Of a stretch of 64,000 nt of DNA, positions 26,401 through 41,400 are shown piece after piece. Made by a program: the position numbers and the translations under genes. The number at the start of each line of letters is the position of its first letter. Positions within the stretch are counted from its first letter, which is position 1. Below the pieces are notes generated by a model. That model was given only the letters and a program-made list of their open reading frames with translations, searched no databases and was not told the DNA's origin. Origin of the DNA: Argopecten irradians (taxonomy: Eukaryota; Mollusca; Bivalvia; Pectinida; Pectinidae); assembly GCF_041381155.1 (NCBI RefSeq), contig NC_091147.1, positions 36,379,553 to 36,443,552 on the forward strand, in the 5' to 3' direction.

Positions 26401-29400
26401 AGGTCAAATTATGATTGGTCACTTACAATAAGACCCTTAGAAGAAAGTGGTTGTATTATACAGGTGGTCTTTATACAAAGAGGGTCACTTAAGACAAGTT
26501 CTACTGTACACTGTTCATTGTTTAATCAAAAACAAGGGAGATAACCCTGTATATATTACTAGCTATTTGTGTGATAACTAGCTAATTTACTGATCAATGA
26601 GATTTTTTATTCTCTTATTTTCTCCTTTTTACGATGCACAACTGTCTATAATACCAATATATACTAAATAGTGTTTTCTATAGCTAATAGCTACATAATA
26701 CTAATGTAAAATACAAGGGAGATAACCCTGTACATTACTAGCTAATGCAATATATACTTACACTCAAAATTGCCTCGCACTGCCAAATCATCAAACAGGT
26801 GAATATTTATACTAATTAATGATAATTAGCAACTCTGTCATATTGGAGAAATTTCTAAGAACTTCTTCTGCAGTCTTTCTCTTTTTCTCAATGACATTAA
26901 ATTTTGTAACTTCATCACAACAAAAGACAATTAAAATTTATCACTGACAATTATCTTTTCGTCAGTTGATACTTGCGAAGTAAATTAAGTCTTTGAATAT
27001 ACAATTACTTCATGCATGTATGTACATGTATACTGTGATAAGTGTCTTTTCAATCCATGCTGCTGTGAAAAGCGACATTTTTTGCATTCTCTTAACAAGA
27101 GCGGTTTGCGGACAGCAAAGCTTGCATCTAGCAGCCTTTATAGATTTTTTTAAAGAGCTTAATCATATGCGAGTATATGTTTGCCAATTGGGCCACTTGA
27201 AATTTTCAAAATTCTGATTTTTACCCTAAAACCACTGCCCATATCCATAACAACATATTATAAAATCCTAAACCTATATCAAGACAAAAATCAATGTCAG
27301 CTGTCAAGAGGAAATGAAGTCTAATAGATCATTCCTCTGCTATTATCTCTTCCTTTGAAATGTTAATTAAAAAATGCATTTGGATTTAACAAAAAGTTTC
27401 TCATATATGTCCTGCATTTAATCATTTCTGAGAAACTTTCTAAAAATCTAAGCTGATCATCCGTTTGCCATTTTATTTTGATTTTTTTCTTTTTAGTTCC
27501 AAAAGGTAATGTATAAACAATGAAGAATGATGAGAATTAAACAAATGTAAACTAAATTATCTCGAGAGACGACTATACTTATGAAATAACAGAAAAATCC
27601 TTTAAGTATTTCCTGAGAAGTAGTGACAACAAACTTAATCAGCCCAAATCAAAGATGGCCATCTATACACTCTCTGATCCTGATTAGTCCAAAACTGAAT
27701 GAAATTTCATTTGAATTTAAGATGGATAATTGGACCAAGGACTGCAAATAAAAGGAATTTGAATAAATCCATTAGTTAAAAACCTCCGAAAACTGAAATG
27801 GCCCAGTGAAATATGTAAACACAATGAATTACATACTTATCGCCTTCTTCCTCTTGTATCACTTCTTCTTTCTTCTTCTTCTCCGGCTTTTTCTTTTTGA
27901 TGCGTTGAGGAGCTGCCTTTAGAGTGAATGGCTGTGAGTGACCCCATAACTCCATCCTATACAAAAACAATCAAAAGGTCATGACCCCATAACTCCATCC
28001 TATCAAAAACAAGCAAAAGGTCATCACCCCATAACTCCATCCTATCAAAAACAAACAAAAGGTCGTGACCCCATAACTCCATCCTATCAAAAACAATCAA
28101 AAGGTCATGACCCCATAACTCCATCCTATCAAAAACAAGCAAAAGGTCATCACCCCATAACTCCATCCTATCAAAAACAAACAAAAGGTCGTGACCCCAT
28201 AACTCCATCCTATCAAAAACAAACAAAAGGTCGTGACCCCATAACTCCATCCTATCAAAAACAAACAAAAGGTTGTAACCCCATAACTCCATCCTATCAA
28301 AAACAATCAAAAGGTCATGACCCCATAACTCCATCCTATCAAAAACAAACAAAAGGTCGTGACCCCATAACTCCATCCTATCAAAAACAATCAAAAGGTC
28401 ATGACCCCATAACTCCATCCTATCAAAAACAAACAAAAGGTCGTGACCCCATAACTCCATCCTATCAAAAACAATCAAAAGGTCATGACCCCATAACTCC
28501 ATCCTATCAAAAACAAACAAAAGGTCATGACCTCATAACTCCATCCTATCAAAAACAAAAAAAAATTGTGACTCAATAACTTCATCTTATCAAAAACAAA
28601 CAAAAGGTCATGACCCCATAACTCCATCCTATCAAAAACAATCAAAAGGTCATCACCCCATAACTCCATCCTATCAAAAACAAACAAAAGGTCATGACCC
28701 CATAACTCCATCCTATCAAAAACAATCAAAAGGTCATGACCCCATAACTCCATCCTATCAAAAACAAACAAAAGGTCGTGACCCCATAACTCCATCCTAT
28801 CAAAAATAATCAAAAGGTCATAACCCCATAACTCCATCCTATCAAAAACAATCAAAAGGTAATGACCCCATAACTCCATCCTATCAAAAACAAACAAAAG
28901 GTCGTTACCCCATAACTCCATCCTATCAAAAACAAACAAAAGGTTGTGACCCCATAACTCCATCCTATCAAAAACAATCAAAAGGTCATGACCCCATAAC
29001 TCCATCCTATCAAAAACAAACAAAAGGTCGTGACCCCATAACTCCATCCTATCAAAAACAATCAAAAGGTCATGACCCCATAACTCCATCCTATCAAAAA
29101 CAAACAAAAGGTCGTGACCCCATAACTCCATCCTATCAAAAACAATCAAAAGGTCATGACCCCATAACTCCATCCTATCAAAAACAATCAAAAATTTGTG
29201 CCCAAATAACTCCATCCTATCAAAACAAACAAAATGTCATTCATTTGAACAAAATTTATATAGCTTACTACCTAGTAATAAGAAAATCTTCAAAGCATTC
29301 ATCTTAACCATCCTTTAATAATGTTCACTGAGGTTTTTTCCACAGATAACAAACACAGAATTGAAATTTATAAATATATAATATTCGCCTGAAGACACCT

Positions 29401-29445
29401 GTGAAGGTTGTAAGGCCTAGTGACGAAGTCTAGTGTTTCTTCTTC

Positions 29446-29483
<38 letters not shown>

Positions 29484-32400
29484 CTTCGCAAGATACATTG
29501 TTTTTTTAGCTATATAATATTCTAGTATATTTATGCCAAAAGAAAGTCTTGTACCTTTGCCTGTTTCTTTGTTGCTGGTATCCATAGAAGGTTTTTGTAA
29601 CCATGCTGTAACCCTGATCATTTGGTTGTCTCCCTTGGTCCTCCCCTAGCACTATAGCCTTCAAAGAATGATTCAAATAATCAAGATCTACTGATTTGTT
29701 AAAATTTCCATATTGCATCTTAAGAAAAAGAAATTTTGTTGATTTTGTGATATTTAAGGATGGAAAAAATATGATTAATACAATGGGACATACACAAAGA
29801 AGAAAAAAGATCTGTTTCTTGTATGGCATTCAAAATAAAATGAACAGTAAAATTAAGATTTGTTTATTATAAAAGAGCATGTCAAACTCTCAAAAGGACA
29901 GTATTTCTGCATATGTCACTATTGATATATGACCTGGAGCGATTTTCATTGACTGAAATTAATTGTGTCATCTAGACAGAAACAATAAAATGACGTCAGG
30001 AAAAATGACATGACGTCAGAATTTAGGGGACGACAGAACAAAATGGCGACCCTGGTTGGATTTTTGCAATACATTTTGACATGATATTTTTTGAAAAGTA
30101 GGTTTTTGTAGCAATGTGATAAAAAGTATCTTCATTTTGTGTTCATTTCATATAAGATTTTATAAAACTTGTCTCGTTAAGGCTCACAAAAATCAAAACT
30201 TCTTAGACTTATTTCATAAAATATCAATGACATATGAAATGAACACACATTCACAATCCTGTTTATAGAAAGTGTCAGATCTGTGATACATACCTCGGTT
30301 CTGTTCATGACTTCCTTGAAGGCCATATTCCTCACCATGCCGTATGTATGTTTCTGCTCATCAACAGCTTCCTGAGTCATGTCCGCGGTCACCTTATAAA
30401 AGATCGAACACACCATATTAACTCATGCACCCCTGGAAATTCATAATGAACTATTCCAGTCTCTGAATTAGGAGAGTTCAAGTGTCTTCAGAGGTGAATA
30501 AGTTTCAAGCATCATCATATTAACCCATACACCCCATCATAATAACTCATTCACCCCTGAAGATACGTTTAGACTCATCTAAACCAAAGACTAGACCAGT
30601 CCATAGTGAATTATTAGGGGTGAAGGAGTTTTAACAACAATTTCTGTATTATTTCTTAAATTATGCCATTTTCAAAACGATGTTTCAAGTACCATCATGG
30701 CTTACTAATTTTGCCATGAGATACCAAATTGAATCATACTCCTTTCTGAGAATTTAAAGAATTCGAAAAAATCTTTAGAAGTGTATGGGTGAGTTACTAA
30801 CATGATTTTACATTTGGATGGCTGCAAAATAAAATGTCCAGTACCATGGTAAGATTAAATATGATATGAGAGACAACTGGAGAAGAGGGCATGCATTCAT
30901 GTATGTCTATTTTTAGATATTATATCTATTTTTAGATATCAAGTCTATCTTTAGATCACTATAACCTACATCTAGTACAAGCTCTTCCATGATCAGCTGG
31001 ACAGCTTTCCTCTCAGACAGGGCAATCGCTGCTTGTTCTAGATCTTTGCTGTCCTTCTCCAGTAAGGCTCTGTTCAGAAGAAACATGTTAGCAGACTTGT
31101 GTAAAAATATGCAAACAATTTTAAATTAGTAAACATTTCATTGGAGAAATCACTAATGATTGATTCTGAGAAGTAGATCTTAGTCGTTTTGTATTTTACA
31201 GGTGTGACGTCTCATCAAATGTCAGGGTCACTGAAAGGCTTGCTAGATTTTGGAGGTTGAGGGATTAAGCCACAGAGTACCAGGAAAAATACAACTGTCC
31301 TACGGTCCTTATCTGACAACAGCCCCACATGAGTTTTAAACTTGTGACAAAGAGGCTATGGAAAAATTTCAAGACACAATAAACACTTGGCTACTATGTA
31401 TATATAATGCTATTTCAGTTGCTTTCATCTATATTCATAATTGAATGTTTTACATAATAATTTAGCTAAGACATACAGTCTAACCTGACTATAAAACTAG
31501 CCATGAAACAGAGGGAAATTGTGTTTATAGCTAAATGTTCCTTATACACAGGGTGAACTGTGTTGATATTGGTCAATTATGACTCCAATAAAAGTGGTCT
31601 GTTTAAGCAGGTAGTCTTTATACAGAAGTAGTTGGTAAGACAGGTTTTACTGTATTAAAGTACCGGTAATGCATTTTCTATCGTTTTAGACATTTTTTAA
31701 AAGTACAATATATATGTTTAAGAATAATTATGCTTGATATATTAAGCATGATACATATAAGTATAACTTACGTATAAGCCTCTTTCTCCACCATTGGGAT
31801 AGCAGGCCGGAAGTAGGAGTCCAGGAAACTTGTCACAACATCATCTAGGATGGCTCTTACCTGCATGGCCAAAATAAATACATTCAAAATTTTACAAATA
31901 AGGTTTGATATGTTTTATCATAAAACCACAAATCACAAACACAGTACTATCAATGAAACCTTTATAACAAGAGGCCCAGAGGGCCTGTATCGCTCACCTG
32001 GTTTGTAATGCCAAGTAATGTTCTGAATACAGGTTCATTGTTTTTTTTCTGAAGGAATTTTAATATTAACCTCTAAATCCCCTATTGGGCCCCACCCCTC
32101 CTGCCCCCAGGGGTCAGAGCCAAAATTTATACAAGTTCTGTTCCCCTTCCCCCAAGGATGTTTATGGCCAAATTTGGTCACAATCCAAGCAAAACTCTTA
32201 GACAAGTAACGATTTATAGGATTTACCTCTATTTCCCCTATTGGGCCCCACCTGTCCTTCCCCCGAAGGGGAGCCAAAATTTATACAAGTTCTGTTCCCC
32301 TTCCAAAAAGGATGTTTGTGGCCAAATTTGGTTACATTCCATGCAGAACTCTATGACTAGTAGCGATTTAAAGACTTTACCTCTATTTCCCCTATAGGGC

Positions 32401-35400
32401 CCCACCCGTCGTTCCCCTGGGAGCCAGAGCCAAAATTTATACAAGTTCTGTTCCCCTTCCAAAAAGGATGTTTGTGGCCAAATTTGGTTACATTCCATGC
32501 AGAACTCTATGACTAGTAGCGATTAAAAGGATTTACCTCTATTTCCCCTATTGGGCCCCACCCGTCGTTCCCCTGGGAGCCAGATCCAAAATTTATACAA
32601 GTTCTGTTCCCCCTTCCAAAAAGGATGTTTGTGGCCAAATTTGGTTACATTCCATGCAGAACTCTGTGACAAGTAGCGATTTAAAGGATTTACCTCTATT
32701 TCCTCTATTGTTCCCCACCTCTCCTGCCCCCGGGGGATCAGAGCCAAAATTTATACAAGTTCTGTTCCCCTTCTCCCAAGGATGTTTGTGGCCAAATTTG
32801 GTCACAATCCATGCAGAACTCTAGGACAAGTAGCGATTTATAGAATTTACCTCTATTTCCCCTATTGCCCCCCCCCCTATCCTGCCCCCCCGGACCAGAG
32901 CCAAAATTTATACAAACTCAGTTCTTATTCTCCCAAGGATATTTCTGGCCAAATTTGGTTACATTCCATGCAGAACTCTATGACTAGTAACGATTTAAAG
33001 GATTTACCTCTATTTCCCCTATTGGGCCCCGCCCCTCCTGCCTCTGGGGGACCAGAGCCAAAATTTATACAAGTTCTGTTCCCCTTCCAAAAAGGATGTT
33101 TGTGGCCAAATTTGGTTACATTCCATTCAGAACTCTATGACTAGTAGCGATTTAAAGGATTTACCTCTATTTCCCCTATTGGGCCCCGCCCCTCCTGCCC
33201 CTGGGGGATCAGAGCCAAAATTTATACAAGTTCTGTTTCCCTTCCCCCAAGGATGTTTGTGGCTAATTTTGGTTACAATCCATGCAGAACTCTAGGACAA
33301 GTAGCGATTTAAAGGATTTACCTCTATTTCTCCTATTGGGCCCCGCTCCTCCGGCCCCCGGGAGGTCAGAGCCAAAATTTATACAAGTTCTGTTTCCCCT
33401 CCCTCAAGGATGTTTGTGGCCAAATTTGGTTACAATCCATGAAGAACTCTATGACTAGTAGCGATTTATAGGATTTACCTCTATTTCCCCTATTGGGCCC
33501 CGCCCCTCCAGCCCCCAGGGGGTCAGAGCCAAAATTTATACAAGTTCTGTTCCCCCTCCCCCAAGGATGTTTGTGGCCAAATTTGGTTACAATCCATGCA
33601 GAACTCTATGACAAGTAGCGATTTAAAGGAAATGTTGACGGACGGACGGACGGACGACGGACGACGGATGCCGCGCCATGACATAAGCTCACCGGCCCTT
33701 CGGCCCAGGTGAGCTAAAAATCATAATTATAAAAGTATAAATTATACAGCAATATATTTAGACACAATTAATTTAACTCGTTAACCCCTGAAAACACATT
33801 TGAGCTCTTCCATTTCAAACGGTGGAATAGGTCATTATAAATTTTCAGGGGTGAATGAGTTAAAAGTTATCTATTTCTCAAATATCATAATGAGATGTTA
33901 AATCTTTGGAATTACATGTAGAAGAGAATGAAATTAATGATAATGGCAGGAGGGAAGTATAGGTCTGCAGATCAAACAAAAAGAAATTAGTTTTTAAAAC
34001 AAGAGGCCCAGAGGGCCTGTATCGCTCACCTGGTTTGTAATGCCTAGGAATGTTCTGAATACAGGTTCATTGTTTCTTTTCTGAAGGAATTTGAATATTT
34101 ACCTCTAATTCCCCTATTGGGCCCCACTCTTTCTGCTCCAAGGGGTCAAAGCCAAAATTTATACAAATTCTGTTAACCCCAAGGATGTTTCTGGGCCAAA
34201 TTTGGTTACAATCCATGCAGAACTCTAGGACAAGTAGCGATTAATAGTATTTACCTCTATTTCCCCTATTTGGCCCCGCCCCTCCTGCCCCCAGGGGGTC
34301 AGAGCCAAAATTTATACAAGTTCTGTTCCCCTTCCCCCTAGGATGTTTCTGGCCAAATTTGGTTACAATCCATGCAGAACTCTAGGACAAGTAGCGATTT
34401 ATAGGATTTACCTCTATTTCCCCTATTGGGCCCCGCCCCTCCTGCCCCCGTAGGGTCAGAGCCAAAATTTATACAAGTTCTGTTCCCCTTCCGCCAAGGA
34501 TGTTTCTGGCCAAATTTGGTTACAATCCATGCAGAACTCTAGGACAAGTAGCGATTTATAGGATTTACCTCTATTTCCCCTATTGGGCCCCGCCCCTCCT
34601 GCCCCCGCGGGGTCAGAGCCAAAATTTATACAAGTTCTGTTCCCCTTCCCCCAAGGATGTTTCTGGCCAAATTTGGTTACAATCCATGCAGAACTCTAGG
34701 ACAAGTAGCGATTTATAGGATTTACCTCTATTTCCCCTATTGGGCCCCACCCCTCCTGCCCCCGTGGGGTCAGAGCCAAAATTTATACAAGTTCTGTTCC
34801 CCTTCCCCCTAGGATGTTTCTGGCCAAATTTGATTACAATCCATGCAGAACTCTAGGACAAGTAGCGATTTATAGGATTTACCTCTATTTCCCCTATTGG
34901 GCCCCGCCCCTCCTGCCCCCGTAGGGTCAGAGCCAAAATTTATACAAGTTCTGTTCCCTTTCCCCCAAGGATGTTTCTGGCCAAATTTGGTTACAATCCA
35001 TGCAGAACTCTAGGACAAGTAGCGATTTATAGGATTTACCTCCATTTCCCCTATTGGGCCCCGCCCCTCCTGCCCCCGGGGGGGTCAGAGCCAAAATTTA
35101 TACAAGTTCTGTTCCCCTTCCCCCAAGGATGTTTGTGGCCAAATTTGGTTACAATCCATGCAGAACTCTAGGACAAGTAGCGATTTATAGGATTTACCTC
35201 TATTTCCCCTATTGGGCCCCGCCCCTCCTGCCCCCGGGGGGTCAGAGCCAAAATTTATACAAGTTCTGTTCCCCTTCCCCCTAGGATGTTTCTGGCCAAA
35301 TTTGGTTACAATCCATGCAGAACTCTAGGACAAGTAGCGATTTATAGGATTTACCTCTATTTCCCCTATTGGGCCCCGCCCCTCCTGCCCCCGTAGGGTC

Positions 35401-38400
35401 AGAGCCAAAATTTATACAAGTTCTGTTCCCCTTCCCCCAAGGATGTTTATGGCCAAATTTGGTTACAATCCATGCAGAACTCTAGGACAAGTAGCGATTT
35501 ATAGGATTTACCTCTATTTCCCCTACTGGGCCCCGCCCCTCCTGCCCCTGGGGGGTCAGAGCCAAAATTTATACAAGTTCTGTTCCCCTTCCCCCAAGGA
35601 TGTTTGTGGCCAAATTTGGTTACAATCCATGCAGAACTCTAGGACAAGTAGCGATTTATAGGATTTACCTCTATTTCCCCTATTGGGCCCCGCCCCTCCT
35701 GCCCCCGGGGGGTCAGAGCCAAAATTTATACAAGTTCTGTTCCCCTTCCCCCAAGGATGTTTCTGGCCAAATTTGGTTACAATCCATGCAGAACTCTAGG
35801 ACAAGTAGCGATTTATAGGATTTACCTCTATTTTCCCTATTGGGCCCCGCCCCTCCTGCCCCCGGGGGGTCAGAGCCAAAATTTATACAAGTTCTGTTCC
35901 CCTTCCCCCAAGGATGTTTGTGGCCAAATTTGGTTACAATCCATGCAGAACTCTATGACTAGTAGCGATTTAAAGGAAATGTTGACGGACGGACGACGGA
36001 CGGACGACGGACGGACGGACGGACGACGGACGACGGGACGGACGACGGACGGACGGACGACGGACGCCGCGCCATGACATAAGCTCACCGGCCCTTCGGG
36101 CCAGGTGAGCTAAAAATGAGCATATTATAATATGATAGGATAGACAGTGTGATGTAAAGCAAAATTTGACAAGTCCCTATCTGATGAATATTATGTGGAA
36201 TGATACAATGTCTACATGTTGAAAATGTTAAATAATGTTGGACTTAGGTTATCCCCTTGTTTAAGCCCACAACTGGATGTAAAAGAATCTCTACTGACGC
36301 CTGCAAGTAAATCACGAGTTTGCATACATGTAATTAAAATAAAAGTAAGACTTACAAGGAAATAGTGCTCTATTTGGTTTGGTTTATACGACTGAATCCC
36401 CATTTCGCCACGATATGGCCTTTTATACTTCTCATAGTGTCGCTGGACGTCCTGTCTGCAATACAGAGAAAATATATCCTCATGTAAGATTTACTTCTAA
36501 TACCACCTTTATTTTCATGTGCAGTAAAGTTTCTTGATTTAAGTTGGCATTTAGAACTTTCTGAAAATTAATTTTCAATTACAGATACATATAAAGTAGA
36601 ACATTCAGGTAAATTTAGTAACTTAAAATATTCAATAACACATAAAAACTGTTAGACATGAAAAATGAAATTAAGTCTTAACAAGTTTGAAGTTATTTTT
36701 ACATATCTAATCTGAAAGAATTGCTCGAGTATTATGAAGTCACACACACAGAATTTCGGTCCGGTTATTTTGTCTAGGACTTCATAAACCAAAACAAATA
36801 TAAAAACAATGCTTAAAAAGTCAAATCACAAAAGTTCAAATATTTCAATTAGATAACAATAAAAATATTTTTGTCCTCTTTGTAAATTAGTTAATATTAT
36901 TCAGTTACCTTCTATAAACCTACATGACTCTGCCTATTGTTACATTTGTGTGTGTGTGGTTGCGGTTGTGTGGTAATTTTTACCTTAATCGCATGATTTT
37001 ATCCACAGTTTGAGGGAGTGTTTTGATTGTGTCCTTTATAGTCGCGTCCACACTGTGAACCTGCCGTTCGGGGGTAGCTAAGCTGAGTCGTGAGTAGGGT
37101 GTCGAACCCGAACCCCCTCCTCGCTGGACCATGTCAGGAGCACTCAGGACCGAGTCTGAAGGGAATCACTTAATATTAGGTTTAAATATTTTAATTCAAC
37201 ATAAAGAAAATGGAGAGATAATCTTAAATATCATTCCAGTTTTTAAATTAATTGTATACAAACATCATAAAGATTACAATAATGCATATTCTTATTGAAG
37301 AAATTTAATGTTTGTTTTCCCTTAATATTCAAAGATAATTATAGAAATTCTCATGTATCACCATGATAAACCCCTTTTCAAATACATATTTCAAATATTT
37401 AATTTGAGTCTCTTGTGACCTTTGACTCAAGGTCAAATCATTGATGGTCATATGTACATGTTTCAGAATGACTTTGGTAATTAACTTACAAATTTACATT
37501 TACCAACAAGTACTTTAAAGAAAGAGTGAGTGTTCATATTAAATCTAATCTAATGATCTATTTTAAAACTCATACACCCCTGAAAGCACATTGAACTCTT
37601 AATTCTAAAACAAAAGCTTGAACAGTCCATTTTAAAACCTCAGGAGTAAAGTTTTGAGATTTTAATCATAACATTATGGGGAGGAAGCAAACCTAATATG
37701 CAAGTTGACTATAGTAGTCTGTGATGACGTGTATCGTAGCATACTCTTTATAAAATCAGATCTTAAACTAAATTGTAAAGTAAATACTCAGCAACAACAC
37801 AATCTCTAGAATAAAAATTATGCGATATCAAAAGCTCCAAACACTTAAATAATACAAACAAGAAATAGTGATTGATGTAAAAGAGTTAAGTGTTAGTGCA
37901 GTTAAATGGCTATTTGATAAACAAACATACAACAAAATGCAAATAAATCAATCTGTTTCACAGGAAAAGGGTATGCAAACAATTATATTTGGTTTTCATA
38001 CTCTTGGTAAGTAATCTTGTTATTCATGATAACCTGCACACCCCTCAGAAAAGGATTGGTCCATTATTTTCAACAATAAAGGATGATCTCATTATATAGA
38101 GAGGGTAGGCAGGTCCCGTGAATAATGAAAATATACATTAATGTGATTTTAAAATAAAATGTAACATAATACTTATCACTGAACAATTTTGATAGTTGAA
38201 ACAAATCACTTTGAAAAGGGAAATTAAAAAGTTTTATATATATGACTTTTCATACTACAAATCTTAAATCAAATTATTTTTTTGGCATGGCCTAACTTTT
38301 GGCACTTATTATACATGTACTTTTGTACCTGGTAAGCGACATTGGCAAAGTTACAAGATTTGAACAAATATTTTTTCAATGGGATGAGAATACCTTTTAT

Positions 38401-41400
38401 CATGACATAATATATTCCTTTTTACATCTACTTTATTTGCAATTCACTCATTGTTGAAAGCATGAATATTACATTGGTTATCAAAAGACCCAGGTATACA
38501 TGTCTATTCATCATGTTCGATTAAGCGTGACGACATGCCCTTTAATATTTCCATCTCATTCTGATTTCCTTAAATGGCATGAAAGTTTTGAATAGCTGGT
38601 CATGTCCTCTGGATAGAATACCAATTATTTGAATTTGACGTCAATCGATCAATTTTCACAAATAAAATTTACAATGAAATAGGCAATGAATAAATAGCAC
38701 TCAAATAATTCTCCTTCACTCTTACAGTAGAATAAATGTACATTGGTTATGAACTTGAATGAAACACATTTTCTGTATAATTCTTATACATTACATGCAC
38801 AGTAAGTTTGCACAAATGATATTAAAACATAGAACAAATTCATTTTATACTTATGGTTAAAAAACTGGATGAAAGTTTTGAAATTATGTTTTTTAACTAA
38901 ATTATTTTTCATAAACGTAAAAGATATACTGTATGATCAATTTATTTTTATTTATTCATTTATTTATTTATTTATTTATTCATTCATTCATTTATTTTAA
39001 TTCATTTTAATGAATTTTTTTATTTATTTATTTTTTTTTTATTTTTCTTTTTATTTATCTATTTATTTGTTTACACCGTATTTCAGTATTGTTATCCATA
39101 CACATATAAAAATGCACCTGAGTAAACAATGATGAAAAAAAAAGAAATCAAAACAAAACAATCTATTGTTACATTTTAAAAAACTTCTTTTATTAACAAT
39201 GAAACACTCAATGCACTCTAGCCTAAAAGTAAAACGGTGTACAGCAACTAGTGTAGCAAAAATAATTTTATAAATTACAATGTATAACAAAATCAGCTAA
39301 GTAATGACTGTATATAAAAAATATACCTTAATATGGATCCCATGGCCCAGAAAGTGCCCATTTTCACATAACTGGCCTGTCAAGCCATGCCATACAGCCA
39401 TGTCATCAATATTGTAACCGAAGACACGTGTGTAATAACACCATTATGACGTCACATATAAATTTTGAAAGTTTCAGTTGACAGAAACATTACATCTGAG
39501 CCGGATTTCCACTGTTTTATAGAGAGACGAATTTTGGTTTTGCCTATAAAAGTTAATTATTAATAAAAGTTATGTGATAAATAGAATCTTACACTCGTGA
39601 CTATGTGATATGAAATTTATCAAACTCGTTAAATAATTTGAAATGCAACTCGCCTAAAGACTCGTGGCATATCAAATTATCAAACTCGTTTGATAAATTC
39701 CATATTACATAGACATTCATGTAAGATCCTCTATTTCTGAAATAGCTTTTAATTTTTAAAATGGAAATATTAAATGAGATTATTAATTTTGAGTCACAAT
39801 AGTTATTACCGTTAATACTACACTTATCATCTTCTAAATAATTGGATAAAAAAAAATAAACGTCAATTTTCATAATGTTCATCTTGTTTCCCAATGTCAT
39901 CCTAACTTATTACCACAGGTTAGTTGACTATCAACTGCACCAGACGGCAAAACAGCGAAATGGACCTTCAAAAATAGATTACACAGGAAATCTTGCATTT
40001 GTTTGGCCCTGTTATATAACCTCATCATAAGCCATTGATAGATATTATCTGATGTTATAATAGTTTTTAAGAAAAATTGATTTTTTTTTTGTTTCAGAAA
40101 GGTACTGGGCCTTTATGGGGTCAATCAAAATTGAGAGGGTATAGATTAATGGGCCCAAATTCACAAAACTATTGCACAAAGTTGAACTCAATTTGCGAAA
40201 ATAAAGAAACTATGCCATATTTATATTTCAATCTGTTTTTTAGAAAAAAATCTAATTTATGGTCAAACTTAAAGCCTCATGAAATAGCACAAATAAAGAC
40301 AGTGCTAGTGCCTATTAGGTCTAAGATTTGACACTAATTAAAGGTTTTGGAATTATACCAAAAGTTTGCAATCTGGATGCATCTAAAATACGTGATCATA
40401 TTATCTTTTCAATCCTGAGCACAGCTTTGAGTTCTTCAATTTCAAAAACAGGAACATTAATTGCACTACAAAGTACAGAGGTGGAAATAGTTCCACATAG
40501 GTATTGATTTATCAGGCAATCTCAGTAGAATGCATTATGAGCCGCAGGTTACAATAAAATCTAAAAATTTAAAGTCATGAAAATCATCGCTTTGTGTTTC
40601 ATTCGTCTTATCTATAACTACAAGGAGCCTCACTTTCACATTATCTATGTTCATATACAGTTCGTTTCGCAGACTGCTTCACACCTGGGATACACAGATC
40701 TGCTCCTGTACCATCTGTACACACCATATAGGATGAGTTGTTCCCCTTTGGAATCTACCTACTTGTAATTATACCATATAACCTGTGATATTTCAAACCT
40801 TTTCAAAGATCATTACTTTTATAAATCTTTTTTTTTTAGCTTTTGTTTTCTACCTATGACTTCAATATCTACTTTTAATTCACACTATGTTAGTGTATAT
40901 CCTGTAAATTTTTACACTTTGCTATATTAGCATTTATGTACATTACACTTCAGTGTCTTAACCTTTTTGTGTAACATTTGTGTGATATACAAGTGTAATT
41001 ATTAAGTTATTACCTTTAAATTAATTTTTCTTATTTCTGCTAAACTGTGATAGCTGTTTCCATATCATGTATCTATTGCATGCTTGCTATAGTTAAATTG
41101 TTGTCTGTCTATATATATATTTTACCTGTTTGTACTGTGATATTTTACATATGTTTGTCGCAAGAATAGCACTACAGTGCTAATGTTATTATGTTCCCCA
41201 TGTATGCGACTCTAAATAAAACTTCTTGACTCTTGACATTATCTATGTTCATATTTATGAAATGAACCAATTTTTGATTATCAAATTGCTATTAATAGCT
41301 ATGAGAGAGGAAAGAGAACCAATCTTTATTGCTCAGGTATCATGGCCAAAGGCTTTCTGAGAAACAAAATCGTATGTATTGTATGTTTACTATTTCTAAA

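Noticed and set aside
27957..29215. 187- and 246-codon minus-strand frames (14-residue repeat protein)
   Set aside because: They exist only because the minisatellite unit is 42 bp; they lie in an intron, and the frame closes at the true acceptor. Kept as a splicing finding, not as a gene.
32035..36088. Many 66-120-codon frames on both strands
   Set aside because: All fall inside the 157-bp pearl/HINE-like arrays; frames change from unit to unit and are interrupted by indels.
31967..36116. CRISPR-like regular repeats
   Set aside because: Units are contiguous with no unique spacers, and the sequence is eukaryotic with introns; these are tandem arrays in mobile elements.
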